Positions 24,516 through 31,840 of a stretch of 41,856 nucleotides of DNA are shown piece after piece. Source of the stretch: Myxococcales bacterium (GTDB lineage Bacteria; Myxococcota_A; Polyangia; Polyangiales; Houyiibacteriaceae); contig JAOTXX010000033.1 in NCBI GenBank assembly GCA_029862185.1, positions 1 through 41,856 on the forward strand, read 5' to 3'. Positions within the stretch are counted from its first letter, which is position 1; every line of letters begins with the position of its first letter. Under the pieces are notes generated by a model. It made no database searches and was not told the DNA's origin. It saw only the letters and a program-made list of their open reading frames with translations. The translations under genes were made by a program, and so were the position numbers.

Positions 24516-26351
24516 ATGGCTCAGGGGATTGCGTCGACGAGGCCTGCGGCCACGGGGTTACACCCAGGGGCTGTGGTTGGAGGAAGATTCGAGGTCGTCG
24601 ATCAGGTCGACGAAGACCCGCAGGGCGTCGTCTGGTCTGCCAAAGACCAGCAGACCAAGCGCTCGATTCTGGTCCGCGTCATCAAGCCGGAAATGGTCCC
24701 ATCGGCGGCGGCGCCCGAGTTTCGGGAAGCCTGCCGCGCTGCGGCGACGCTAACACACCGCAACATCGCACGGGTCTTCGGCGTCGGCCGCACTCCGAAG
24801 GGCGAGCACTTCGTCGCCAGCGAATGGATCGACGGGGCTCCACTCTCAGATTTCATTCAGGCCCGCGACCGCGACGGCGACCCAATTTCGTTGCGCGGTG
24901 TTTACAATGTCATCGCGCACCTCTGCAGCGCGCTCAGCTACGCGCACAAAAAGGGCCCGCACGGAACACTGCGCCCAAGCGTCGTCTCGGTGACACGGGG
25001 CGGCCGCGTCAAAGTTCGCGACTTCGGCGTCGGCCAAGTGCTTTTGGGGGCCGCTGGTCCCAGCGCCTTCAGGGACTCCGACCACGCCTGCTTGGCACCG
25101 GAGGTCAAGCGCGGCGAACCCGCCACGGCACGGAGCGACGTGTTTGGAATTGGCGCCATCCTCTACGAGCTCCTGACCACACGCAAGCCCGGCTCCGACT
25201 TCGTCGCGCCGTCGGAAGCTCGTGACGACATTCCGCCGGAAGTCGATCGCATCTTGCTCGACTGCTTGGCGCCCGACCCCGCAGATCGGTTTGACTCTCC
25301 CGAATCGGTGCGTAACGCCCTTCTGCCTTTTGTGAAGGAGGCCAACTCGTCGGCTCCGCCGCCGGACACTGGCATCAGCGTCGACATCGACATCATCAAC
25401 TCGGTGGCGCCGCCTCCGGAGGTCGAGATTCCGATGATTTCCTTGGCGCCTCAGGCATCGTTTTCGCCGCCGCCTCCTCCTCGGCGTGGCCTGATGAGCC
25501 TGATCAACCAGCTCTCTTCGGATTCAAAGCAGCGATGGATGGTAGCGCGGGACAAGATGGACCACGGTCCGTTCAGTGCGCGCGAGCTCATCGAGCGGCT
25601 CAACGTTGGCGGCTTCGCTGGCGATGACGCCACGTTCAACATCGATACGGGCGAGCGCAGACCGCTACGAGAATGGCCGCAGTTTCGCGAATTCATTTTG
25701 CAGCGGGAACACCAAGACACCGCAGCGGCCGAAGCAGCGGCGCGTGTCCACGCGCAGAAGTCGGAAAAGCGCTCGTCGGCGATGAAGTTGCTGATCGCCG
25801 TTTCGGTCGTTGGCCTCGTGATGATTGCAGTTGGCGGTTTCCTTCTGTCCCGCTCGAGCGACGCTCGCGAGATAGCGGAGACCGAGCTCGACGACCTGTT
25901 CAAACTGGGGAAGATCACGACAGGTGAGGCCGGCCTGCTTCCGGACCACCCCACGCGGTCACGAAAGCGCAGCTCGAGCGCTGCCCGGTCGACCCGCAGC
26001 AGCGGCTTCTCCAGCTACGACGATGCGATGAGCCGCGCCATGGAGCTCGGTGATGCTTCGCAATCCGGCGGCGAGGGACGCCTCACCGGCGGTCAGGTCG
26101 CTAGCGTGATGAATCGCAACCTCAATCGCTTTTACAATAGCTGCGTGCTTCCCGAGGTGAAGAGCGGCGGCAGACCGGGGAACGTCAAGGTCGACCTCGC
26201 GATCGCGGGCAACGGCTCGGTGCTCGGCGCCACGGTCCACGGCGGCAGCGCGGGCTTCCAGGGCTGCATGGGCAACCAGATCAAGAACGTCCGCTTCCCG
26301 ACATTTGGCGCGCCAAGAATGGGCGCGCGCTACAGCTTCACGGTCAACTAG
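24516..26351 (+). CDS. Pseudokinase / GYF_2-like / transmembrane / AgmX-PglI-like C-terminal fusion
   Basis: A 611-residue membrane protein. Residues 20-275 have a Ser/Thr kinase fold, but the glycine loop is lost (DEDPQGVVW), the beta-3 Lys is Arg54, HRD is HGT (149-151) and the following Asn is Val156. DFG (169-171) and the APE-like motif remain, so it is probably catalytically dead yet folded. Residues 339-395 (RWMVARDKMDHGPFSARELI) resemble a GYF_2 domain, a likely protein-binding module. A membrane helix at 423-445 leads to a periplasmic C-terminal domain (about 518-611: VMNRNLNRFYNSCVLPEVKS...GNVKVDLAIAGNGSVL...FQGC) resembling the TonB-like AgmX/PglI C-terminal domain of myxobacterial motility proteins. 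ATG 24516 follows GGAG with almost no spacing. Confidence 0.85.
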   Translation: MAQGIASTRPAATGLHPGAVVGGRFEVVDQVDEDPQGVVWSAKDQQTKRSILVRVIKPEMVPSAAAPEFREACRAAATLTHRNIARVFGVGRTPKGEHFVASEWIDGAPLSDFIQARDRDGDPISLRGVYNVIAHLCSALSYAHKKGPHGTLRPSVVSVTRGGRVKVRDFGVGQVLLGAAGPSAFRDSDHACLAPEVKRGEPATARSDVFGIGAILYELLTTRKPGSDFVAPSEARDDIPPEVDRILLDCLAPDPADRFDSPESVRNALLPFVKEANSSAPPPDTGISVDIDIINSVAPPPEVEIPMISLAPQASFSPPPPPRRGLMSLINQLSSDSKQRWMVARDKMDHGPFSARELIERLNVGGFAGDDATFNIDTGERRPLREWPQFREFILQREHQDTAAAEAAARVHAQKSEKRSSAMKLLIAVSVVGLVMIAVGGFLLSRSSDAREIAETELDDLFKLGKITTGEAGLLPDHPTRSRKRSSSAARSTRSSGFSSYDDAMSRAMELGDASQSGGEGRLTGGQVASVMNRNLNRFYNSCVLPEVKSGGRPGNVKVDLAIAGNGSVLGATVHGGSAGFQGCMGNQIKNVRFPTFGAPRMGARYSFTVN

Positions 26352-26362
26352 ACGTACGTAGC

Positions 26363-26657
26363 GGGACGCGGGGGTTCGACGGACGGGGCGGAGCCAAACG
26401 GCTTGCGCTGCCGCGGGTGTTGGGGGGCCAGGTCTTGGGTGGGAAGGTTGGTGGTCCTGTCTCCGTAGGGAGGGGCGCGGCGAAACGCGATGCGGGGGTT
26501 CGGCGGCGTGTGAGTGACAATCGGCAAGACAGCAGCCAACCCCGATTGGCGCGAGCTCCGAGGGGCGCCTTGCGTGGCCCCAGGCCCCCAGCCCCTCCGG
26601 CCACCTTTGCAAGGCGCCCCGTCCGTTGAACCTCCGTGTCGCGTTTCGCCGCGCCCC
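26363..26657 (+). repeat. Structured intergenic repeat, copy B (short form)
   Basis: This fills the convergent gap 26352-26663. Core 26456-26657: P1 pairs 26472-26506 with 26623-26657, 35 positions without mismatch, of which five are wobble pairs; the outer 19 bp (ggggcgcggcgaaacgcga, 26472-26490) are perfect. P2 pairs 26518-26524 with 26542-26548. P3 pairs ggggcgccttgc (26562-26573) with gcaaggcgcccc (26609-26620); after a 4-nt bulge (26605-26608) gtggcc pairs with ggccac. A competing distal stem pairs 26365-26390 with 26615-26640 (26 bp, three G-U). It lacks the extra module of copies A and C. Its right end is 6 bp from the pilT stop. Confidence 0.85.
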
Positions 26658-26663
26658 GATCGC

Positions 26664-27740
26664 TTACGGTTTCAGCACCGCGGCCACCTGCGGAATTCTC
26701 GAGAAGCTGTCCTTGTCAGCGGCCTTTTCCAATGCGTCCTCTGGGGCGACTTTGCCAGCTTTCACGAGCTTCTCGAGGACGGAGTCGATGCTCTGCATCC
26801 CGTGCGATCCGCCGCTCTGAATGAGGCTGGTGAGCATGGAGGTTTTGGCTTCGCGGATCGCCGCCGCGACACCGGAGGTTCCGATCAAGATTTCCTGGGC
26901 CGCGATTCGGCCGCTTCCATCTGCCTTGCGCAAGAGCTGTTGGGCCACGATGCCGGCAAGTGAATCGGCTAGCATGCCCCGGATTTGCGGTTGCTGGCTC
27001 GCGGGGAACGCGTTGACGAAACGATCGATCGTCGCGGGCGCCGAATTGGTGTGAACCGTGGCAAAGATCAAGATGCCGAAGCTCGCGAGCTGAAGCGCCA
27101 TTTGCATCGTTTCACGGCCGCGGAGCTCGCCCACGAGGATCACGTCGGCGTTCTCCCGTCCGGCGCTGCGAATCGCATCGGCGAAGCTCGGCGTGTGATC
27201 CCCCACTTCGCGGTGGGTAATCTGGCACTTCTTCGGCGTATGAACGAACTCGACCGGGTCTTCGATGGTCAGGATGTGCCCTTCCCGGTTGCGGTTGATA
27301 TGATCGAGCATGGCCGCGAGCGTGGTGCTCTTTCCGCTACCCGTCGGCCCCGTCACGAGCACCAATCCGGCGCGACGCTCGGCCAACTCGACGACCGCAT
27401 GCGGAAGCCCGAGCTGCTCGGCGGTGAGAATCTCGCTTGGAATCGTTCGAAACACCGCGCCCGGACCGGTCGTCTTGTAATAATAGTTGGCTCGGAACCT
27501 CGCCTTGTCTTGGTATCCGTATGCGAAGTCGAGGTCACGATAGGCGTGGAAGTAGCTTCGCCGGTCCTCGTTGACGATCTCGTCCATGAGCTGTGCGATC
27601 GTGCGGTGGTCGAGGGGCCGGTCATCGATGGCCACGAGCTCGCCCTTGGCGCGGATCATCACCGGGTAGCCGATCGAAAGGTGAAGGTCGGACCCTCCTC
27701 TTTGGAGCAATACGTCGAAATAGCGATCGAGCGCTGGCAC
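26664..27740 (-). CDS. pilT: Type IV pilus retraction ATPase
   Basis: A 358-residue hexameric secretion-type ATPase that depolymerises type IV pili for twitching motility. The N-terminal PAS-like domain contains GGSDLHLSIGYPVMIRAKGE. Then come Walker A (GPTGSGKSTT), the Asp box (LTIEDPVEFVH), the Walker B region (DVILVGELRGRETM) and the His box (IFATVHTNSAPATIDRFV). The C-terminal AIRE segment is in the usual place. The start is GTG 27740 (MPALDRYFDVLL), 3 bp after the stop of the upstream ATPase gene. The stop is next to repeat copy B. Confidence 0.93.
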   Translation of the reverse strand: MPALDRYFDVLLQRGGSDLHLSIGYPVMIRAKGELVAIDDRPLDHRTIAQLMDEIVNEDRRSYFHAYRDLDFAYGYQDKARFRANYYYKTTGPGAVFRTIPSEILTAEQLGLPHAVVELAERRAGLVLVTGPTGSGKSTTLAAMLDHINRNREGHILTIEDPVEFVHTPKKCQITHREVGDHTPSFADAIRSAGRENADVILVGELRGRETMQMALQLASFGILIFATVHTNSAPATIDRFVNAFPASQQPQIRGMLADSLAGIVAQQLLRKADGSGRIAAQEILIGTSGVAAAIREAKTSMLTSLIQSGGSHGMQSIDSVLEKLVKAGKVAPEDALEKAADKDSFSRIPQVAAVLKP

Positions 27741-27743
27741 GGC

Positions 27744-29438
27744 TTAGTCGCCCTTCTTCGAAAAGAGATTGCGCATCGTGCCCTTGGTGCTCTGTGCGGG
27801 TGACGCCTGGGGCCTTGACATAGCTTGCTTGGGCGAGCGGTCGATGACGCGGGGATCGTCGGCAAAGGCCTTCGCTGTCTCGATCGAGATGACGCCCGAG
27901 GACAGGAGCTCGTTGAGCGAGTCTTCGATGCGAATCATTCCGAACGCGCGACCGCGCTGGAGTAGGCTCGGAAGCTGGAACAGCTTGTCGTCGCGAATGA
28001 GCGACCACAGTGCCATCCCGCCAGTCAGAAGCTCGACCGCGACGACCCTCCCATTCCCGTCCTTCCGCGGCACCAGGCGCTGGCTCACGACAAACTTGAG
28101 GACACCCGCCAAGGTCGATCGGACCTGCGATTGGTCGTCGGGAGGGAACATGTCGATCAAGCGGCCGATCGTTCGCGCGCCTGACGGTGTGCTCATCGTC
28201 GCAAAGACGAGGTGTCCGGTTTCCGCAGCTTCGAGAGCTTTCTCGACCGTTTCGCGATCGCGGAGCTCGCCGATTGCAATCACATCCGGATCTTCACGGA
28301 GCGAGCCCTTCAAAGCGGAATGGAAACTCTTGGTGTGGATTCCGACTTCGCGCTGACTGACGATCGCCTTCTTGATTGGATGAATCACCTCAACCGGGTC
28401 CTCGACGGTAATGATGTGCACACTCCGTTCGCTGTTGAACAGGTCGACCAAGGCAGAAAGGGTCGTGGTCTTTCCGGCTCCGTTGGGACCTGAGACCACC
28501 ACCAAGCCCTGATGGTAGTTCAGCATCTGACGCAGCTCGCTCGGAAGACCGAGTGAGTCGAGCGTTGGAGGCTCCGGCATGATGAGACGGAAGCAACCTT
28601 TGATGCCGCTTCGCTGCTTGTTCACGTTGACACGCAGGCGGCCAACGCCTTCCAGCTGGCAGGCAAAGTCCGCGTACCCGAGCTCTTCTAACTGCTTTGC
28701 ATTGCGCTCGCTGAGAAGCGGCATGACCAGACCGCATGCCTGTTCGTCTGACAGTACCGACCCGGCCGCGGCCAGGCGCCCGGCACAGCGAAGCCGCGGC
28801 GGCTGTCCCGACATGATGTGAACGTCGCTAGCAGCTCGATCACGCGCCTGGACGAGGAGCGCACGCAGTCCCGCCGGTGCCTGGACCGGAACATCCGACC
28901 GCACGAACTCACCGAGTGGCGAGTCCGCCGCGGGCGGTCGATACGAGACCGTGAACTGAGGTGCCTCGATCGGGGGCGCCGGAATCGTCACGGAGCCAGG
29001 GACCGCAGCACGATCCTTGGCGGGCATCGGCGGAGGCTCATACGACTCGACCGTTTGATTCTGCTCCACCGCGTTAGCCGGGAGAGGGACGCGAAGCGGC
29101 GCAACGGCGCCAATCGGTGTCGCTGGCAACTCGGTGTTCCGTCCGGGGCGACGCACGCGCAACAAGAGCATCTCGCCCGAGCGAGCCACGGTGACGATGT
29201 ACTCGATGCCGTCGATTAGAGTCACGGTCGGGGCGGACGCACCATCGTGACTCGGCACGAGACTCTGCAGAGGCGTGTCACTGACCAGCTTGAGAATGTG
29301 CCTCGCACTCATCGGCTCGCTGGTCACTGCCCTGGGCTTCCCCCGCTTCTTCGCCGTCGCGGCAGCGCCGCTTTGGAACACGATCTCGGTCACATCAGCC
29401 CGATCGAGGTACTGCAGGAAGTCTTGGAGTTGACTCAC
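27744..29438 (-). CDS. PilT/PilU-like ATPase with a 200-residue N-terminal extension
   Basis: A 564-residue protein. The C-terminal 370 residues are a PilT-family ATPase: SDVHIMSGQPPRLRCAGRL, Walker A GPNGAGKTTT, Asp box ITVEDPVEVIH, Walker B region DVIAIGELRDRETV and His box VFATMSTPSGARTIGRL, where the usual second His is replaced (MST rather than VHT). Residues 1-200 are not part of PilT and consist of a small folded part plus a Pro-rich linker; the C-terminal 35 residues are basic and Ser/Pro-rich. GTG 29438 (MSQLQDFLQYLD) is preferred; a GTG 27 bp upstream (29465) would add nine residues that overlap an AT-rich, promoter-like stretch. A PilU-like accessory motor role is inferred from tandem arrangement with pilT. 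Confidence 0.85.
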   Translation of the reverse strand: MSQLQDFLQYLDRADVTEIVFQSGAAATAKKRGKPRAVTSEPMSARHILKLVSDTPLQSLVPSHDGASAPTVTLIDGIEYIVTVARSGEMLLLRVRRPGRNTELPATPIGAVAPLRVPLPANAVEQNQTVESYEPPPMPAKDRAAVPGSVTIPAPPIEAPQFTVSYRPPAADSPLGEFVRSDVPVQAPAGLRALLVQARDRAASDVHIMSGQPPRLRCAGRLAAAGSVLSDEQACGLVMPLLSERNAKQLEELGYADFACQLEGVGRLRVNVNKQRSGIKGCFRLIMPEPPTLDSLGLPSELRQMLNYHQGLVVVSGPNGAGKTTTLSALVDLFNSERSVHIITVEDPVEVIHPIKKAIVSQREVGIHTKSFHSALKGSLREDPDVIAIGELRDRETVEKALEAAETGHLVFATMSTPSGARTIGRLIDMFPPDDQSQVRSTLAGVLKFVVSQRLVPRKDGNGRVVAVELLTGGMALWSLIRDDKLFQLPSLLQRGRAFGMIRIEDSLNELLSSGVISIETAKAFADDPRVIDRSPKQAMSRPQASPAQSTKGTMRNLFSKKGD

Positions 29439-29606
29439 GGTTCCAATATTATCCCTAAATTCCACTGTGTATCAAATCACAACGGCTTTCTCTGCGCGTT
29501 CACCGCATCGGGTTCCTGTGAGGCTGGAAATTCAACAAAAGCTTCGGTTTGACAGCACTCCGCAGGCGTTGCTAGCGTTTCGTGTTCCGAAAAGCATCGT
29601 TAGCCC

Positions 29607-29636
29607 TTGTCCGCAGCCAACGGAAAAGTGTAATAT
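29607..29636 (+). promoter_or_regulatory. Candidate promoter of the coiled-coil protein gene
   Basis: TTGTCC (29607-29612) and TAATAT (29631-29636), 18 bp apart, lie in an AT-rich patch. The expected start (about 29643) leaves only some 4 nt before the ATG at 29647, with no ribosome site in between. This is again consistent with a leaderless or near-leaderless transcript. Confidence 0.35.
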
Positions 29637-29646
29637 AAGTAGCATC

Positions 29647-30378
29647 ATGTCCGAGGAAAAAGAGTCTTCCGTCCTCGTCAATCTTCGCGAGCTCATGAAT
29701 CTCGAAAAAGATCGGGTTCGCAGCGAAGAAGAGGAGCGTCTGCAGCGCGAAGCAGCGGAGCGTGAACGCATCGCGGCCGAAGCCCAGGCACGGCAGGAAG
29801 AGGAAGCCGCGCGACTGCGCGCCCAAGAGGAAGCGCAGCAAGCCGAAGCAAAACGAATCCGCGAAGCCGAAGAGCTGGCCGCGCGAGAGCGCGAAGGGGC
29901 AGAATTGCGCGTCCGTTTGGAGCAGGAAGCGCGCGAGAAGGCGGAGGCCCACGCCCGCATGCTCGATCACGAGCGCGAGCTGGCAACGATTAGTGCGCAG
30001 CAGCGTAAGGGTGTGCACCCCGGCTTGCTGGCAGCAGCGGCAGTCTTGGTCCTTGGCCTTGGCGTCGGCTCCTACTTTGGATACTACAAGCCAATGATCG
30101 AACATCGTGAGGCAGCTGCGTTGGCGGCGAAGATGGACGCCGAGCGCGCCGCGCGTGAAGCGGAACAGGCCCGTGCCGCCGCAGAGCTCGAAGCGCAGAA
30201 GCGGGCCGAAGCCGAAGCAGAGCAGGCCCGTCTCGCGGAACAAGCAAAGCGCGAGGCACAGGCTGCTGCTGCGGCGCGCAGGGCCGCGGCTCCGAGCACC
30301 CCAGCGAAACGGCGCGGAAGCTCGAAGCGACGCAAGGCCGACACCGACGATCCACTGGCGGGGCTGGACAGCCTCTAG
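29647..30378 (+). CDS. Coiled-coil membrane protein of unknown function
   Basis: A 243-residue protein. Residues 15-117 are an almost uninterrupted charged helix (Glu/Arg/Ala/Gln repeats such as LQREAAERERIAAEAQARQE), predicting a long coiled coil. One membrane helix follows at about 124-143 (GLLAAAAVLVLGLGVGSYFGYY), then a second Ala/Glu/Lys-rich helix (about 150-215), and a basic tail ending KRRGSSKRRKADTDDPLAG. The layout resembles TolA-like or gliding-associated scaffold proteins, but I recognise no family. The frame is open upstream to 29467; ATG 29647 is preferred because the preceding segment looks non-coding and promoter-like. pyrF starts 29 bp downstream, so they may be co-transcribed. 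Confidence 0.78.
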   Translation: MSEEKESSVLVNLRELMNLEKDRVRSEEEERLQREAAERERIAAEAQARQEEEAARLRAQEEAQQAEAKRIREAEELAAREREGAELRVRLEQEAREKAEAHARMLDHERELATISAQQRKGVHPGLLAAAAVLVLGLGVGSYFGYYKPMIEHREAAALAAKMDAERAAREAEQARAAAELEAQKRAEAEAEQARLAEQAKREAQAAAAARRAAAPSTPAKRRGSSKRRKADTDDPLAGLDSL

Positions 30379-30407
30379 TCTGCACCGTAGCGTTGCTGCG
30401 GTGATTC

Positions 30408-31115
30408 ATGGATGAAGCCGACCCGCGTTCGCGTATCGCACTTGCGCTCGATGTTCCGGACCTCGAGGCAGCCAAAGCGCTGATCCAGCAAACACATGAG
30501 CACGTAGGCGCCTTCAAGGTGGGGCTCGAGCTCTATACCGCGGTGGGTCCGGCGGCCGTCGAAGCGGTCCACGCTGCGGGCGCCGAGTGTTTTCTCGATC
30601 TCAAGCTTCACGACATCCCCGCAACGATGGGACGATCGGTTGCCCGGGCCGCATCGATGGGCGTCGCCTACCTGACGGTGCACGGTGTCGCCGGGCACGA
30701 ATCCCTTCATCAGGCCAGCGTCAACGCAGGCTCGACTCGCCTTTTAGCGGTTACCGTGTTGACCAGTCTCGACGCCGCGGCGCTCCAAGCCATTGGCCTG
30801 GCTGGGGGGCCGCGCGAGGCAGCGGAGAGGCTTGCGAAGCTGGCATGGCGTGCTGGGCTCCGCGGCTTCGTGACATCCGCGCACGAGTGCACGACCTTGC
30901 GCGCCACGCTCGGAGAAGAGGCGTTCCTCGTGACGCCCGGAATTCGGCCCGCGGGCGCAGACGTCGGGGATCAGAAACGCGTGATGACCCCGGCCGATGC
31001 CATCGCAGCGGGCGCCGACCTGCTCGTCGTCGGACGACCGATCCGCGATGCGGCTGATCCTGCCCAAGCCGCTGCGGAGATCGCGCGCCAAGTGCGGCTG
31101 GCGCTCTCGCAATGA
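30408..31115 (+). CDS. pyrF: Orotidine 5'-phosphate decarboxylase
   Basis: A 235-residue TIM barrel that makes UMP from OMP in the last step of pyrimidine synthesis. The conserved start IALALDVPDLEAAKAL, the catalytic Asp-Lys-Asp array in FLDLKLHDIPATMGR, and the phosphate-binding C-terminal motif VVGRPIRDAADP are present, along with PGIRPAGADVGDQKRV of the type 1 enzyme. Its stop overlaps the rlmB ATG by 4 bp. Confidence 0.96.
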   Translation: MDEADPRSRIALALDVPDLEAAKALIQQTHEHVGAFKVGLELYTAVGPAAVEAVHAAGAECFLDLKLHDIPATMGRSVARAASMGVAYLTVHGVAGHESLHQASVNAGSTRLLAVTVLTSLDAAALQAIGLAGGPREAAERLAKLAWRAGLRGFVTSAHECTTLRATLGEEAFLVTPGIRPAGADVGDQKRVMTPADAIAAGADLLVVGRPIRDAADPAQAAAEIARQVRLALSQ

Positions 31116-31840
31116 CGCGCGTGCTTGCAGGACGGAGGCCCGTACTCGAAGGTATGCGCGGCAATGCCAAGGTCCGCCAAATCTACACCGAACCGCAGCG
31201 CGCGTTTCCAGACATCCGCGAAGCCGCAGAAGCTAACAGCATCCCCGTTGCGAACCGAGATCGGACTGAGCTCGACAGGTTGAGTGATGGCGTGAGGCAC
31301 CAGGGCGTCGTCGCGCTTGCCGACGACTACCAGTTCTGCGAACTCGACGAGATCCTTGCCCATGCCGAGGCTGCCCCTGCGCTCGTCGCCCTCGATCAGG
31401 TCACCGATCCACAGAATCTCGGCGCCATCATTCGCAGCGCGGTGACCCTCGGCCTCGACGGCGTGATCTTCCCCAAACATCGTGCTGCGGGGATCACAAG
31501 CGCGGTGGTCCGCGCCTCGGCAGGAGCGACCGAGCACGCATCGATTGCGCGTGTCACCAACCTTCAACGAACCTTGCTCTCGCTGTCCGAATCCGGAATG
31601 GAGATTATCGGGCTCGACGCTGGCGCCGACATCGACATCCGCGAGCTCGAGCCCAGCGCGGCAGGGCGGATCTTGGTGATTGGGTCAGAGGGCAAAGGCC
31701 TCCGCCGAATGGTTCGACAACGCTGTGATATCGTGGTTCAGATCCCTCAGAGAGGTCCAATGGACTCGTTGAATGCATCGGTGGCCGCAGCAATCGCGAT
31801 GTACGAGATTTCGGGGAAGAGAGTCGCGAATGACCGATGA
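31112..31840 (+). CDS. rlmB: 23S rRNA (guanosine-2'-O-)-methyltransferase RlmB-like (SpoU family)
   Basis: A 242-residue SPOUT methyltransferase. The N-terminal substrate-binding part starts TRVLAGRRPVLEGMRGNAKV, as in RlmB. The three SpoU motifs are ALDQVTDPQNLGAIIRSA (motif 1, with the catalytic Arg), LVIGSEGKGLRRMV (motif 2) and IPQRGPMDSLNASVAAAIAM (motif 3). It forms the knotted SAM site and should 2'-O-methylate G2251 or a related site. It overlaps pyrF by 4 bp and the next gene by 11 bp. A tRNA methyltransferase of the same family is possible, but the N-terminus favours RlmB. Confidence 0.93.
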   Translation: MTRVLAGRRPVLEGMRGNAKVRQIYTEPQRAFPDIREAAEANSIPVANRDRTELDRLSDGVRHQGVVALADDYQFCELDEILAHAEAAPALVALDQVTDPQNLGAIIRSAVTLGLDGVIFPKHRAAGITSAVVRASAGATEHASIARVTNLQRTLLSLSESGMEIIGLDAGADIDIRELEPSAAGRILVIGSEGKGLRRMVRQRCDIVVQIPQRGPMDSLNASVAAAIAMYEISGKRVANDR

